Shown here: one piece after another, positions 10,276 to 21,858 of the stretch
How the letters are laid out: each line of letters opens with the position of its first letter
Position numbering within the stretch: position 1 is the first letter of the stretch
Assembly: GCF_024497955.1 (NCBI RefSeq)
Contig: NZ_JANHKP010000001.1
Location: forward strand, 310,001 to 374,000
Reading direction: 5' to 3'
Source: Streptomyces sp. C10-9-1
GTDB taxonomy: Bacteria; Actinomycetota; Actinomycetes; Streptomycetales; Streptomycetaceae
Length of the DNA stretch: 64,000 nucleotides
Program-made: the position numbers and the translations under genes
Notes under the pieces: model-generated
The model's database searches: none
What the model saw: only the letters and a program-made list of their open reading frames with translations
What the model was told of the DNA's origin: nothing

Positions 10276-11169
10276 GTGACCCGACTGGTCATCCGTGCGC
10301 TCGACGCGCACGACGCCGCGCTGTTCGACACCCTGCCCGACCCGCTCGGCCTCGCCGCCGCGCACGCCCGCACCGTCCACCGGCCCGAGTGGAAGAGGGT
10401 GGCCCTGCGCGACGGCGTGGTCGTCGCCCGGGGGGCCTGGTGGGGCGGCCCCGACGACACCACCCCCGTGAACATCAACTGGTTCGACGTCGCCGAGGGC
10501 GAGGAGGAGGCGGGCGCCGCCCTGCTGCGCACCGCCCCGCACCGGGTGGAGCTGGAACTCGACCTCCCCGCCGGGTGGCGCGGCTCCCCGGTGACCCGCG
10601 CCGCCGGGGAGACCCGGCTGCGGGCCGCACGGGCGGCCGGGTACGAGGTGCTCGCCGAGCGCTACCTCTACCACTGGACCCCGCGGTGCGGGCTGCCGGA
10701 GCGGCCGGGGCGGCTGCGCTTCCGCCCGGAGGCCGACGACGCGGTGTTCTTCGACGCCCTGCGCCGCATCCACTCCGACACCCTGGACGCCCACGCACGG
10801 CGCGCCGTCGCCGAGGGCGGCCTGGACCAGGCGGCCCAGGAGGAGCTGGACTTCTTCCGCTGGTGCCCCTCGCCCCGCCGGTGGTGGCAGGTGGCCCACA
10901 CGCCCGGCGGCGAGTTCGTCGGCATCCACGTCCCCGCGCACAACCCGGGCGGGCCGTGCATCGGCTTCATCGGGGTGGTGCCCGAGCAGCGCGGCCGGGG
11001 CTACTCGCTGGACCTGCTGGCCGAGTGCACCCACTTCCTCGCCGAGCGCGGGGCGCAGCTCGTCAAGGGCGCCACCGACCAGGCCAACGTCCCGATGGCG
11101 CGGAACTTCGCCCGGGCGGGCCACCCGGTGGCGGCCGAGCGCATCAGCCTCGTCCCCGGGCGCGGCTGA
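10276..11169 (+). CDS. GNAT family N-acetyltransferase
   Basis: 297 residues. The C-terminal half carries a GNAT acetyl-CoA site: FIGVVPEQRGRGYSLDLLAE (motif A, R/Q-x-x-G-x-G/A pattern) followed by GATDQANVPMARNFARAGH. The N-terminal half is a degenerate GNAT-like fold, so it looks like a tandem type with one working site. It should transfer acetyl from acetyl-CoA to an amine; the substrate is not predictable. Start GTG 10276 has GGAGGACC eight bases upstream. The gene sits between treY and treZ without an obvious functional link. It ends against a strong palindrome facing the GH1 gene. Confidence 0.88.
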   Translation: MTRLVIRALDAHDAALFDTLPDPLGLAAAHARTVHRPEWKRVALRDGVVVARGAWWGGPDDTTPVNINWFDVAEGEEEAGAALLRTAPHRVELELDLPAGWRGSPVTRAAGETRLRAARAAGYEVLAERYLYHWTPRCGLPERPGRLRFRPEADDAVFFDALRRIHSDTLDAHARRAVAEGGLDQAAQEELDFFRWCPSPRRWWQVAHTPGGEFVGIHVPAHNPGGPCIGFIGVVPEQRGRGYSLDLLAECTHFLAERGAQLVKGATDQANVPMARNFARAGHPVAAERISLVPGRG

Positions 11170-11175
11170 GCTGCC

Positions 11176-11205
11176 GGACGGGCCGCCGCCGGCGGCGGCC
11201 CGTCC
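11176..11205. terminator. Bidirectional terminator hairpin
   Basis: A perfect 30-nt palindrome whose left arm is GGACGGGCCGCCGCC lies between the convergent GNAT and GH1 genes, 7 bases after the GNAT stop. A terminator for at least the + strand gene is inferred from strength and position. Confidence 0.7.
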
Positions 11206-11263
11206 CCCGGGCGGTCCCCCTCCCCCGGGCGCCCCGCCGGGGCCGTCGCGGCGGTGGCCGCCG

Positions 11264-12637
11264 TCAGGACGCCGCGCGGCCCTTCTGGGCCGCGATCACC
11301 TCCCGGTACCAGTGGTAGGAGGCTTTCGGTGTGCGCTCCAGGGTCGTGTAGTCGACATGGACGAGCCCGAAGCGCTGTGCCGCGCCCTCCACCCACTCGA
11401 TGTTGTCCGTGAGCGACCAGGTGAAGTAGCCGCGCACGTCGACCCCGTCGCCGATGGCCCGGTGCAGGGACCGCAGGTGGGCGTCCAGGAAGGCGATGCG
11501 GCGGTGGTCGTCCGCCGCGTCGGCGTAGGAGCAGCCGTTCTCCGTGACGACGACGGGCGGCAGCCGCCGCCCGTAGCGCGCATCCAGCCCGAGCAGCAGC
11601 TCGCGCAGCCCCTCGGGGACGACGGGCCAGCCGAAGCCGGTGCGCTCCGCCCCGGGGTACTCCCGCAGGCCGAACGGGAGGTCCCCGGGCACCGCGACGC
11701 CCCCGAACCCGGACGGAGCCCCCTGCTCCGGGGCTCCCACCACCATCGGGTGGTAGTAGTTCACGCCGTAGAAGTCGAGGGGCGCGGCGATGACCGCCAG
11801 GTCCTCCGCGACCGGACCGGGCATCAGGGAGGCGATCGCCTCGTCGGGGTAGGCGCCGGTGAGGAGCGGGTCCGAGAAGAGGTGGTTGGTGAGCGTGTCG
11901 TACAGCCCGGCGGCCGCCCGGTCCGCCTCCCCCTCCCCCGCGGCCAGCACCGGCGAGTGGGAGACGGCGATGCCGACCCGCCGCGCGCCCGCCGCACGCA
12001 GCGCCCGCGCGGCGAGGCCGTGGGCGAGCAGCTGGTGGTGGGCGGCGGGCAGGGCGTCGAACAGCAGGCGCCTGCCGGGGGCGTGCTCCCCCAGGGCGTA
12101 GCCGAGCAGGGTCACCTCGGCGGGCTCGTTGAGGGTCATCCACATCCCGACCCGGTCCCCGAGGCGGGCGGCGACCTCGGCCGCGTACTCCGCGAAGCGC
12201 TCGGCCGTGTGCCGGTTCAGCCAGCCGCCCGCCTCGTCCAGGGGGAGCGGGGTGTCCCAGTGGTACAGGGTCGGTGCGGGTGCGATGCCGTGCCGGCAGA
12301 GCTCGTCCACCAGCCGGTCGTAGAAGTCCAGGCCGCGGGCGTTGACCGGGCCCCGCCCGCCGGGGACGACCCGCGGCCAGCTCACCGAGAAGCGGAAGGC
12401 GTCGGCGCCGAGTCCGGCGAGCAGGGCGACGTCCTCCCGGTAGCGGGCGTGGAACCCGGTGCCGCGCGAGGCGTCGGCGCCGTCCTTGATGCGTCCGGCG
12501 GCGGCGAAGGCGTCCCACCCCGAGGGGCCCTTGCCGTCGGTGTCCGCGGCCCCCTCGGTCTGGAACGCGGAGGCGGCGGCACCCCACAGGAAGCCGGACG
12601 GGAACGCGGGCAGCGGCTCGTGCGGCGGCGTCGGCAT
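11264..12637 (-). CDS. GH1 family beta-glucosidase
   Basis: A 457-residue retaining glycosidase of family 1, probably cytoplasmic because no signal peptide is present. It should release glucose or another sugar from beta-glycosides such as cellobiose. Motifs: FLWGAAASAFQTEGA near the N-terminus, acid/base Glu161 in MTLNEP, nucleophile Glu366 in VVTENG, and SLTDNIEWVEG near the C-terminus. Length is typical. The ATG at 12637 was chosen because it lies just before the conserved FPSGFLWG; the frame runs back to 12808 but that part is compositionally non-coding and overlaps the treZ upstream region. No ABC sugar importer or LacI regulator, the usual companions, is beside it. Confidence 0.94.
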   Translation of the reverse strand: MPTPPHEPLPAFPSGFLWGAAASAFQTEGAADTDGKGPSGWDAFAAAGRIKDGADASRGTGFHARYREDVALLAGLGADAFRFSVSWPRVVPGGRGPVNARGLDFYDRLVDELCRHGIAPAPTLYHWDTPLPLDEAGGWLNRHTAERFAEYAAEVAARLGDRVGMWMTLNEPAEVTLLGYALGEHAPGRRLLFDALPAAHHQLLAHGLAARALRAAGARRVGIAVSHSPVLAAGEGEADRAAAGLYDTLTNHLFSDPLLTGAYPDEAIASLMPGPVAEDLAVIAAPLDFYGVNYYHPMVVGAPEQGAPSGFGGVAVPGDLPFGLREYPGAERTGFGWPVVPEGLRELLLGLDARYGRRLPPVVVTENGCSYADAADDHRRIAFLDAHLRSLHRAIGDGVDVRGYFTWSLTDNIEWVEGAAQRFGLVHVDYTTLERTPKASYHWYREVIAAQKGRAAS

Positions 12638-12783
12638 GGGGAGTGACCTTAATGGCCCAAGCACCCCGCCAGAAGACCCCGGACTTGCCAGGATGGACGG
12701 GCACGCCCGGACCGGCGGCGAGGTGCGGTCCGGCGGGCGGGCACGGGAGCGACGCAAGCGGCGACGACCACGAGGGGACGCCA

Positions 12784-14532
12784 GTGCTGCTGTTCGAGGT
12801 GTGGGCACCGAACGCCGAGGAGCGGGTGACGCTGTGGCTGGAGGGCGAACCGGTGCCGATGGAGCCGGCCCAGGGACGGGCCGGGTGGTGGGCCGCCGAG
12901 GCCCCGGCGCAGGACGGCTCCCGCTACGGCTTCGCCCTCGACGGCGGCCCGGTGCGGCCCGACCCCCGCTCCCGCCGCCAGCCCGACGGCCCCGACGGCA
13001 CGAGCGCCGTGGTCGACCACGGCACCTTCGCCTGGCGCCACCCGTGGCCGGGACGGGGCCTGCGCGGCGCGGTCCTGTACGAGCTGCACGTGGGCACCTA
13101 CACCCGGGAGGGGACCCTGGACGCCGCCGCCGGGCACCTCGGGGAACTGGCCGAACTGGGCATCACCCATGTGGAGCTGATGCCGCTGTGCCCGTTCCCG
13201 GGGGTGCACGGCTGGGGGTACGACGGGGTCGCCCCCTGGGCCGTGCACGAGCCCTACGGGGGCCCGGCGGCCCTGAAGCGCTTCGTCGACGCCGCGCACG
13301 GCCTCGGCATCGGCGTCGTCCTCGACGTGGTGCACAACCACCTCGGCCCGGCGGGCAACCACCTGCCCGCCTTCGGGCCCTACTTCACCGACACCCACCA
13401 CACCCCGTGGGGCTCCGCCGTCAACCTCGACGCCCCGGGCTCGGACGAGGTGCGCGCCTACTTTCTGGAGAGCGCGCTGGCGTGGCTGCGCGACTACCGG
13501 CTGGACGGCCTGCGCCTGGACGCCGTGCACGCCCTGGCCGACTCCCGCGCGCTCACCTTCCTGGAGGAGCTGGGCGCGGCCGTGGACGGACTGGCGCGGG
13601 ACCTCGGGCGGCCGCTGTTCCTGGTGGCCGAGTCCGACCGCTGCGACCCGCGCACGACCACACCCCGCACCGCGGGCGGCATCGGCCTGCACGCGCAGTG
13701 GAACGACGACTTCCACCATGCGCTGCACACCGCGCTGACGGGCGAGGCGCAGGGCTACTACGCCGACTTCGCGGCCGCGCCGATGGCGGCCCTGGCCAAG
13801 ACGCTGTCCCGGGCGTTCTTCCACGACGGCACGTACTCGACGTTCCGGGGGCGCACCCACGGCCGCCCGGTGGACGTCGCCTCCGCGCCCGCGCACCGCT
13901 TCGTCGGTTTCGCCCAGACGCACGACCAGATCGGCAACCGGGCGCTGGGCGACCGGCTCTCGGCCGGGCTCACCCCGGGGCTGCTGGCCTGCGCGGCGCT
14001 GCTGGTGCTCACGGGGCCGTTCACCCCCATGCTGTTCATGGGCGAGGAGTGGGGCGCCGGGACGCCCTGGCAGTACTTCACCGACCACACCGACCCGGAG
14101 CTGGCCGAGGCCGTCCGGGCGGGCAGGCGGCGGGAGTTCGCCGAGCACGGCTGGCGGCGGGACCAGATCCCCGACCCGCAGTCGCCCGCCACCCGGGAGC
14201 GGTCCTGCCTGGACCGCGCCGAGCGCGCCCGGGAGCCCCACGCGGACCTGCTGGCCTGGCACCGGGAGCTGATCGCTCTGCGCCGCGGCGCGCCGGACCT
14301 GACGGACCCGGACCTGGCGGCGCTCAGGATCGCCTTCGACGAGCAGGGCCGCTGGCTGGCGTACCGGCGCGGCGAGCTGCTGATCGCGGTCAACCTGGGT
14401 GCCGGGCAGGCCGAGATCCCGGTGGGCGGGGGCGGGCGGATCGCCGCCGCGTGGGGCAAGGTCCGGGTTCCGGACGGGGACGGGGTGCTGCGTCTGTCGC
14501 CGGAGAGCTGCGTGGTGCTGGCGGGGAGCTGA
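12784..14532 (+). CDS. treZ: Malto-oligosyltrehalose trehalohydrolase TreZ
   Basis: A 582-residue GH13 enzyme that releases trehalose from maltooligosyltrehalose made by TreY. It has an N-terminal CBM48-like part (LLFEVWAPNAEERVTLW) and a barrel with DVVHNHLGPAGN, the nucleophile Asp in DGLRLDAVHAL, the acid Glu in LFLVAESDRCD, and the third Asp in QTHDQIGNRA. PMLFMGEEWG is also characteristic. The GTG at 12784 was chosen because GAGGGGA lies upstream and the family starts with L-F-E-V-W-A-P. An upstream ATG at 12643 would add 47 residues of unlike composition. The divergent GH1 gene lies upstream, so treZ probably has its own promoter apart from treY. Confidence 0.94.
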   Translation: MLLFEVWAPNAEERVTLWLEGEPVPMEPAQGRAGWWAAEAPAQDGSRYGFALDGGPVRPDPRSRRQPDGPDGTSAVVDHGTFAWRHPWPGRGLRGAVLYELHVGTYTREGTLDAAAGHLGELAELGITHVELMPLCPFPGVHGWGYDGVAPWAVHEPYGGPAALKRFVDAAHGLGIGVVLDVVHNHLGPAGNHLPAFGPYFTDTHHTPWGSAVNLDAPGSDEVRAYFLESALAWLRDYRLDGLRLDAVHALADSRALTFLEELGAAVDGLARDLGRPLFLVAESDRCDPRTTTPRTAGGIGLHAQWNDDFHHALHTALTGEAQGYYADFAAAPMAALAKTLSRAFFHDGTYSTFRGRTHGRPVDVASAPAHRFVGFAQTHDQIGNRALGDRLSAGLTPGLLACAALLVLTGPFTPMLFMGEEWGAGTPWQYFTDHTDPELAEAVRAGRRREFAEHGWRRDQIPDPQSPATRERSCLDRAERAREPHADLLAWHRELIALRRGAPDLTDPDLAALRIAFDEQGRWLAYRRGELLIAVNLGAGQAEIPVGGGGRIAAAWGKVRVPDGDGVLRLSPESCVVLAGS

Positions 14533-14614
14533 GCACACGGCGGGCGGCCGGGTGCGGTCGCGGGCGGGCCCCGCGGTGCCCGGGCCGGCAGCGGGCCCGG
14601 TCGCGGTGCCCCGC

Positions 14615-15295
14615 TCAGGCCCCGCTGTCCCCGGGGAGGGCCACGACCAGGTCGGCCCGGCTCCTGCCGCGGGCGACGAGGCGGGCGTTGGGCTCGTCGG
14701 TGTCGCGGACCCAGCGCTCGGCCCGGGCGCGCTCCTTGCCGAAGCGCACATGCCGCTCGACCAGCCGCCGCACGCGCAGCGCGCCCGGCGCCTCCAGGAA
14801 CCACGCCTCGTCCAGGAGCGGGCGCACCCGCGCCCAGTGGCCCTCGTCGTGGAGCAGGTAGTTGCCCTCGGTGACCACCAGGGGCACGTGCGGCGGCACG
14901 GGCACCGCCCCGGCCAGGGGTTCCTCGACGAGGCGGTCGAAGCAGGGCGCGTAGACGGTCACTCCCGGCTCCGGGGTGCGCAGCCTGGCCAGCAGGGCGG
15001 CGTATCCGGCGGCGTCGAAGGTGTCCGGGGCACCCTTGCGTCCGGCCCTGTCCAGGCGCCGGAGCTCCCTCCCGGCCAGGTGGAAGCCGTCCATCGGCAC
15101 CAGCACGGCGTGCTGCGGACCCAGTGCGGCGACGAGGCGGGCGGCGAGGGTGGACTTCCCGGCGCCCGGGGCCCCCGCAATGCCGAGCACCCGCCGCTCC
15201 CCGGGCCCGGCGAGGGCGCGGGCGCGCTCCGGCAGGCCGGCCGGGAGCCCGGTGCGGTCGGGGTGGTCGGGGAGGGGCGCGGCGAAGGAGGGCAC
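14615..15295 (-). CDS. P-loop nucleoside/sugar kinase-like protein
   Basis: About 226 residues. The Walker A motif is GIAGAPGAGKST, then LVPMDGFHLAGREL (the uridine kinase/PanK-like D-G-F-H motif), VTEGNYLL (Walker B-like) and a lid with ERHVRFGKERARAERWV. This is the architecture of uridine kinase, phosphoribulokinase and the YFH7/FrcK-like nucleoside/nucleotide kinases, which phosphorylate a hydroxyl of a nucleoside, pantothenate-like compound or sugar. The substrate is unknown. GTG 15295 is my preferred start. An ATG at 15340 would add 15 residues, but it shares a CATG with the divergent VOC gene's start and crosses that gene's likely -10 (ATACGTATAAC). Confidence 0.8.
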   Translation of the reverse strand: MPSFAAPLPDHPDRTGLPAGLPERARALAGPGERRVLGIAGAPGAGKSTLAARLVAALGPQHAVLVPMDGFHLAGRELRRLDRAGRKGAPDTFDAAGYAALLARLRTPEPGVTVYAPCFDRLVEEPLAGAVPVPPHVPLVVTEGNYLLHDEGHWARVRPLLDEAWFLEAPGALRVRRLVERHVRFGKERARAERWVRDTDEPNARLVARGRSRADLVVALPGDSGA

Positions 15296-15338
15296 GGCGG
15301 TGATTGTCCCACGCGGATCATACGTATAACGTTCTGCC

Positions 15339-15737
15339 ATGCCCTCCCTGCCCTCCCTCGCCCTGGTGACCCTGGTGGTCGCCGACTACGACGAGGCCAT
15401 CGCCTTCTACACCGACGCCCTCGGGTTCCGCCTGGCGGAGGACGCCGACCGGGGCGGCGGCCGCCGCTGGGTGGTCGTACGGCCCCCGGGAGCGGCGGAG
15501 GGCACGGGCCTGCTGCTGGCCCGCGCGGAGGGCGGGGCCCAGCGGGCGAGCGTCGGCGCGCAGACCGGCGGCCGGGTCGGCTTCTTCCTGCACACCGACG
15601 ACTTCGCACGGGACCACGCCCGGATGACCGCGGCGGGCGTCGCCTTCCTGGAGGAGCCCCGCCACGAGCCCTACGGCACGGTCGCGGTCTTCGAGGACCT
15701 CTACGGCAACCGCTGGGACCTGCTGGAGCCGCGGTGA
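15339..15737 (+). CDS. VOC (glyoxalase/dioxygenase) superfamily protein
   Basis: 132 residues with the paired beta-alpha-beta-beta-beta modules of the VOC fold: LVTLVVADYDEAIAFYTDALGFRL, then TGGRVGFFLHTDDFARDHARM and FEDLYGNRWDLLEPR. This resembles the extradiol dioxygenase/glyoxalase-like group of small cytoplasmic proteins. A metal-binding Glu may be in the C-terminal DLLE; the reaction is not predictable. The start codon lies only 8 bases after TATAAC, so the mRNA may be almost leaderless; there is no Shine-Dalgarno sequence. It is divergent from the kinase and convergent with the Fur-type gene. Confidence 0.88.
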   Translation: MPSLPSLALVTLVVADYDEAIAFYTDALGFRLAEDADRGGGRRWVVVRPPGAAEGTGLLLARAEGGAQRASVGAQTGGRVGFFLHTDDFARDHARMTAAGVAFLEEPRHEPYGTVAVFEDLYGNRWDLLEPR

Positions 15738-15804
15738 GGAGGCCGCCGTTCCGCACCGCGCCCGCACCGGCCCCCGCCGAGGGTCGCCGCCGCTCCACCC
15801 CAGG

Positions 15805-18811
<3,007 letters not shown>

Positions 18812-18863
18812 TCCCTCCCCCTCCCCGGAGTCGGCTGTTCCCGACCCGGCTCAGGGGTGGTTG

Positions 18864-18904
18864 ACGAGATCCCGTCCGGTCGCCGCGACCGGGCGGGATC
18901 TCGT
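18864..18904 (+). terminator. katG terminator
   Basis: A 19-bp stem, left arm ACGAGATCCCGTCCGGTCG, loop CCG, right arm fully complementary apart from one G-T pair, lies 53 bases after the katG stop. It is followed by GGTTCGGG rather than a T-run. Confidence 0.85.
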
Positions 18905-19000
18905 GGTTCGGGTGGGGTGACCGGGAGGGCTGGAGGGTCAGCTGACCACCGCGCCCGGCCCCTGCACGGGGCCCCCGTCCGCATATCCCCAGGAGACACC

Positions 19001-19453
19001 TTGCGCCGTCACCTCCTCGTCGCTGCCGCCGCCACGGCCCTTCTCGTCGGGGGCTGCACCGGTGGTGCCGAAGAGAGCCCCCCTCCCCACCCCGGTTCCA
19101 CGACCTCCTCAGCCCCTCCCTCGCCCGAACCCACCGCGACGCCTCCCTCCCTGGACGTGCCCGACGACGCGCGGGTCCTGGTACCCGAGACGGCGGACGG
19201 CGAGGACCGGCACCTGCCCGACTTCACCCCCGACCAGGACGTCTACACCATCTACGCCTCCTGCACCGGCACGGGCGAGGTGGCGATCGCGGACCAGGAC
19301 GACGAGGGCAGCCCTCATCCCGTCGCCTGCGACGGCGTCCGCACCGTGGGCACCGTCCACACGGAGAGGACGCCGCAGCGCCTGATGGTGCAGGTGTCCG
19401 GGGGTGCTGCGCAGTGGAGGGTCGCGATCGTGTCCGGAGACCAGCAGCCGTGA
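19001..19453 (+). CDS. Small secreted lipoprotein
   Basis: 150 residues. The N-terminus, R-R-H-L-L-V followed by alanines and LLVGGC, is a lipoprotein signal peptide with lipobox VGGC, so the protein should be anchored to the outer face of the membrane. A Ser/Thr/Pro-rich spacer (about 25-50) follows, then a small domain with two Cys (YASCTGTGEV and HPVACDG) that may form a disulfide. The start is a TTG at 19001 with AGGAGA four bases upstream; the longer frame from 18857 would bury the signal peptide. The function is unknown. It may read as an orphan after the katG terminator. Confidence 0.8.
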   Translation: MRRHLLVAAAATALLVGGCTGGAEESPPPHPGSTTSSAPPSPEPTATPPSLDVPDDARVLVPETADGEDRHLPDFTPDQDVYTIYASCTGTGEVAIADQDDEGSPHPVACDGVRTVGTVHTERTPQRLMVQVSGGAAQWRVAIVSGDQQP

Positions 19454-19826
19454 GCGGCCGACCGTGGGTGCGGCCACCGGCTGCTCGAAGGCCGCGCCAT
19501 GCGCCCCTGCCACCTGCTTGCCCGGGTGGCGATCGACAGGAAACAGCCTCAGGCTCGTCCCGGCTCACGGGGAGGTCGGCGGGACGCGCTCCATCGGTTG
19601 GCAGGCCGTTCCCCCTTGAGGGGGCCTGGGGGAAGGATGCCCCAGATCCGCGAGGGGAGTGGATTTCGCCTTCACCCCGGGTTCCCGACGCTGTTTCGGT
19701 CTGACCGGTCCGGTCGAATCATCATCACGCGGCGAGGGCGTGTATCGACGGTGCGTGTGCCGGCCGGTGTGGCGTAGTACTTCTGGGGAGCCTCAACCCC
19801 GGTCTGTTGTCACCTTGGAGCTGTCG
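19454..19826. other. Intergenic region, no gene recognised
   Basis: 373 bases with less biased codons than the neighbours in every frame. It contains a small hairpin CCCCC-TTGA-GGGGG (19611-19624) and GACCG-GTC-CGGTC (19703-19715). I see no protein or transposon remnant that can be supported. Confidence 0.4.
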
Positions 19827-20174
19827 ATGGCCGTTCGCCGTGTCGTACCCAATGTCCAGTCGGAAGCTGCGCAGGAGAGCCGGGAGTTCTACGGCCTGCT
19901 CGGATTCGAGGAGGTCATGAACCACGGCTGGATCAGGACGCTCGCGTCCCCGTCCAGCCCGACGGCGCAGATCAGCCTCATGGCCGGTGACAAGACCGCG
20001 CCCGTCGTTCCCGACATGAGCATCGAGGTGGACGACGTGGACGCGGCCTACGCGGCCGTGCGGGACAGCGGCGCGGAGATCGTCCACCCCCTGCAGGACG
20101 AGGAGTGGGGGGTGCGGCGGTTCTTCGTCCGGGACCCCAACGGCCGGGTGGTCAACGTGCTGGGCCACCGCTGA
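19827..20174 (+). CDS. VOC family protein (glyoxalase-like)
   Basis: 115 residues of a single VOC module pair: AVRRVVPNVQSEAAQESREFYGLLGFEEVMN, then VPDMSIEVDDVDAAYAAVRD and GVRRFFVRDPNGRVVNVLGH. The last motif (F-x-x-D-P-x-G) is typical of the group that includes bleomycin-resistance proteins and small dioxygenase relatives. The substrate is unknown. Start ATG 19827 is supported by TTGGAG upstream and by the conserved beginning of the fold. It seems to be transcribed alone; the next gene is convergent. Confidence 0.87.
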   Translation: MAVRRVVPNVQSEAAQESREFYGLLGFEEVMNHGWIRTLASPSSPTAQISLMAGDKTAPVVPDMSIEVDDVDAAYAAVRDSGAEIVHPLQDEEWGVRRFFVRDPNGRVVNVLGHR

Positions 20175-20317
20175 CGGTCCGCCGGCCGGCTCGCGGGGAG
20201 CCGGACTCCTCCGCGGCCCCGGTACCGGGCGCGGGGGCAGGTGACGCCCCTGCCTCCGGCGCCGAGCGGGGGCGGGCGGGGCCCGCCCGGCCCACGGGGG
20301 TGCACGTCAAACCCCCC

Positions 20318-20761
20318 TCACTCCAGGTCGAGTTCGGCCCGGACGGTCTTGCCGAGCGGGACCCGGTCGCGGACCTCCCAGCGGTCGGCCAGGGTGTCGA
20401 CGAGGAGCAGGCCGCGCCCGCCGGGTGAGGCGGGGTCGGGTGCGGGGAGGCTGCCGGGCGCGGGCGGGCGGCGTTCGCCGCGGGTGTCGGAGACCTCGAT
20501 GCGCAGCCGGTCCGGTGTGAGGGTGAGCCGCAGTTCGATGTCGCGTCCGGGGACGCGCCCGTGGGTGGCCGCGTTGGCGGCCAGCTCGGCGACGACGACG
20601 GCCGCGGTGGCGGAGGTCCCGGAGCCGTGGGGGATGCCCCAGACGTCGAGTTGGTGGAGCGCCAGGCGGCGGGCGAGGCGGGCGCCGAGCGGAGTGGAGC
20701 TGAAGCGCTGGGTGAACACGCGGACGGTGCCCTGCTGCTGGGGGGCCAGGGGTGAGTGCAT
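20318..20761 (-). CDS. Anti-sigma-type ATP-binding protein (HATPase_c_2)
   Basis: About 147 residues of a GHKL ATPase domain like those of RsbW-type anti-sigma factors: VVVAELAANAATHG (N-box), RIEVSDTRG (G1-like box) and PGGRGLLLVDTLADRWEV (G2-like box), ending GKTVRAELDLE. Such proteins bind ATP and may phosphorylate or sequester partner proteins. It is divergent from the XRE/DUF397 pair, and this trio is a repeated theme in Streptomyces (WhiJ-type loci), so a shared regulatory circuit is inferred. Start ATG 20761 is preferred; GTG 20803 is possible and would make the mRNA nearly leaderless next to the GTACGC repeats. Neither start has a Shine-Dalgarno sequence. Confidence 0.82.
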   Translation of the reverse strand: MHSPLAPQQQGTVRVFTQRFSSTPLGARLARRLALHQLDVWGIPHGSGTSATAAVVVAELAANAATHGRVPGRDIELRLTLTPDRLRIEVSDTRGERRPPAPGSLPAPDPASPGGRGLLLVDTLADRWEVRDRVPLGKTVRAELDLE

Positions 20762-20809
20762 GGGGCCGAGCCTGGCCCCGCCGGGCGCCGTACCCCAGAT
20801 CACCGACCC

Positions 20810-20836
20810 GTACGCTGGGTGTGCGTACGGGTACGC
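20810..20836. promoter_or_regulatory. GTACGC repeat cluster, possible XRE operator
   Basis: GTACGC (20810-20815), seven bases, its reverse complement GCGTAC (20823-20828), GG, then GTACGC again (20831-20836). It lies between the divergent ATP-binding and XRE genes, close to the former. Operator function for the XRE protein is inferred from symmetry and position. Confidence 0.45.
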
Positions 20837-20925
20837 AGGGTGGACGGTAGGGGTCTCCGGCCGTGACGATGGCCGGGGTGCGGGCGTTGCCCGACCCAGG
20901 GACCGTGCACGGGAGGTGGACGCGC

Positions 20926-21858
20926 ATGACGGGGTCGGCGGGCAGCGACGGCGAGACCAGGGCGGCGGGCGGTGGCGGCGCCGGGACGGGCGGCAGCGGC
21001 GGGGCCGGGACGGACAGCGGCCAGACCAGAGCGGGCGCGGGGGGCGGCGGGGAGCCGGAGGTCTCGGACAGCCTCAGGGCGTTCGGGGCCGTGGTCAAGG
21101 CGTTCCGGAGGCGGGCGCGCCTGACGCAGGAGGAGTTCGCGCCCCTGGTGCGGTACTCGCTGCCGACCGTCGCCTCCATCGAGCAGGGGCGGCGCTTCCC
21201 TCCGGACGCCTTCGTGGACCGGGCGGAGGAGGTGCTGGACGCCTTCGGGGCGCTCACGGGGGCGGCGCGGCACCTGTCCCGGCAGCCGGGGCTGGCGAGC
21301 TGGTTCCGGCAGTGGGCGGCGCTGGAGGCGAGGGCGCTGAGTCTGTCCACCTACGAGTGCCGCCTGGTGCCGGGCCTGCTCCAGACGGAGGCGTACGCCC
21401 TGCGGCTGTTCATGGACCAACTGCCGCCCCTCGGGGACGCGCAGATCGAGGCGCAGCTGGCCCAGCGAATCGGGAGGCAGCGGCTGCTGACGGAGCGTCC
21501 GAACACGGCCTACAGCTTCATCGTGGAGGAGCATGTGCTGCGGCGGGGGCTGGGCGGCCCGGAGGTCACCCGGGGGCAGCTGGACCGGGTGATCGAGCTG
21601 GCGCAGCTGCAGAACGTGGAGGTCCAGGTGATGCCGCTGGTGCGGGAGAGCCATGCGGGGCTGCACGGTCCGCTGCGGCTGCTGGAGACCCCGGAGCACC
21701 AGTGGCTGGGATACGGCGAGGGCCAGGAGAGCGGGCAGCTGATCGCCGACGCGGCGGTGGTCAGCATGCTCCAGATGCGGTATGCCAGGATGCGGTCACA
21801 GGCTCTCCCGTTGACGGAATCCCTGGGCCTGTTGCGGCGGATACGAGGAGCGACATGA
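20926..21858 (+). CDS. XRE family regulator with DUF5753
   Basis: 310 residues. After a Gly-rich N-terminal tail (about 1-40) comes a helix-turn-helix of the XRE type (AFGAVVKAFRRRARLTQEEFAPLV, then LPTVASIEQGRRFPP). A C-terminal DUF5753 domain (about 120-305) includes YECRLVPGLLQTEAYA and VQVMPLVRESHAGLHG. These WhiJ-like regulators are numerous in Streptomyces and are linked to small DUF397 partners. Start ATG 20926 has GGGAGGTGG six bases upstream. The stop overlaps the start of the DUF397 gene as ATGA, which means translational coupling. Confidence 0.92.
   Translation: MTGSAGSDGETRAAGGGGAGTGGSGGAGTDSGQTRAGAGGGGEPEVSDSLRAFGAVVKAFRRRARLTQEEFAPLVRYSLPTVASIEQGRRFPPDAFVDRAEEVLDAFGALTGAARHLSRQPGLASWFRQWAALEARALSLSTYECRLVPGLLQTEAYALRLFMDQLPPLGDAQIEAQLAQRIGRQRLLTERPNTAYSFIVEEHVLRRGLGGPEVTRGQLDRVIELAQLQNVEVQVMPLVRESHAGLHGPLRLLETPEHQWLGYGEGQESGQLIADAAVVSMLQMRYARMRSQALPLTESLGLLRRIRGAT

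Noticed and set aside
12638..12808. Upstream extension of the GH1 gene
   Set aside because: The added residues are non-conserved and lie beyond the usual GH1 start; the region belongs to the divergent treZ leader.
19454..19826. Possible transposon remnant in the gap before the second VOC gene
   Set aside because: Composition differs from the neighbours, but no transposase fragment, terminal repeat or target duplication could be found.
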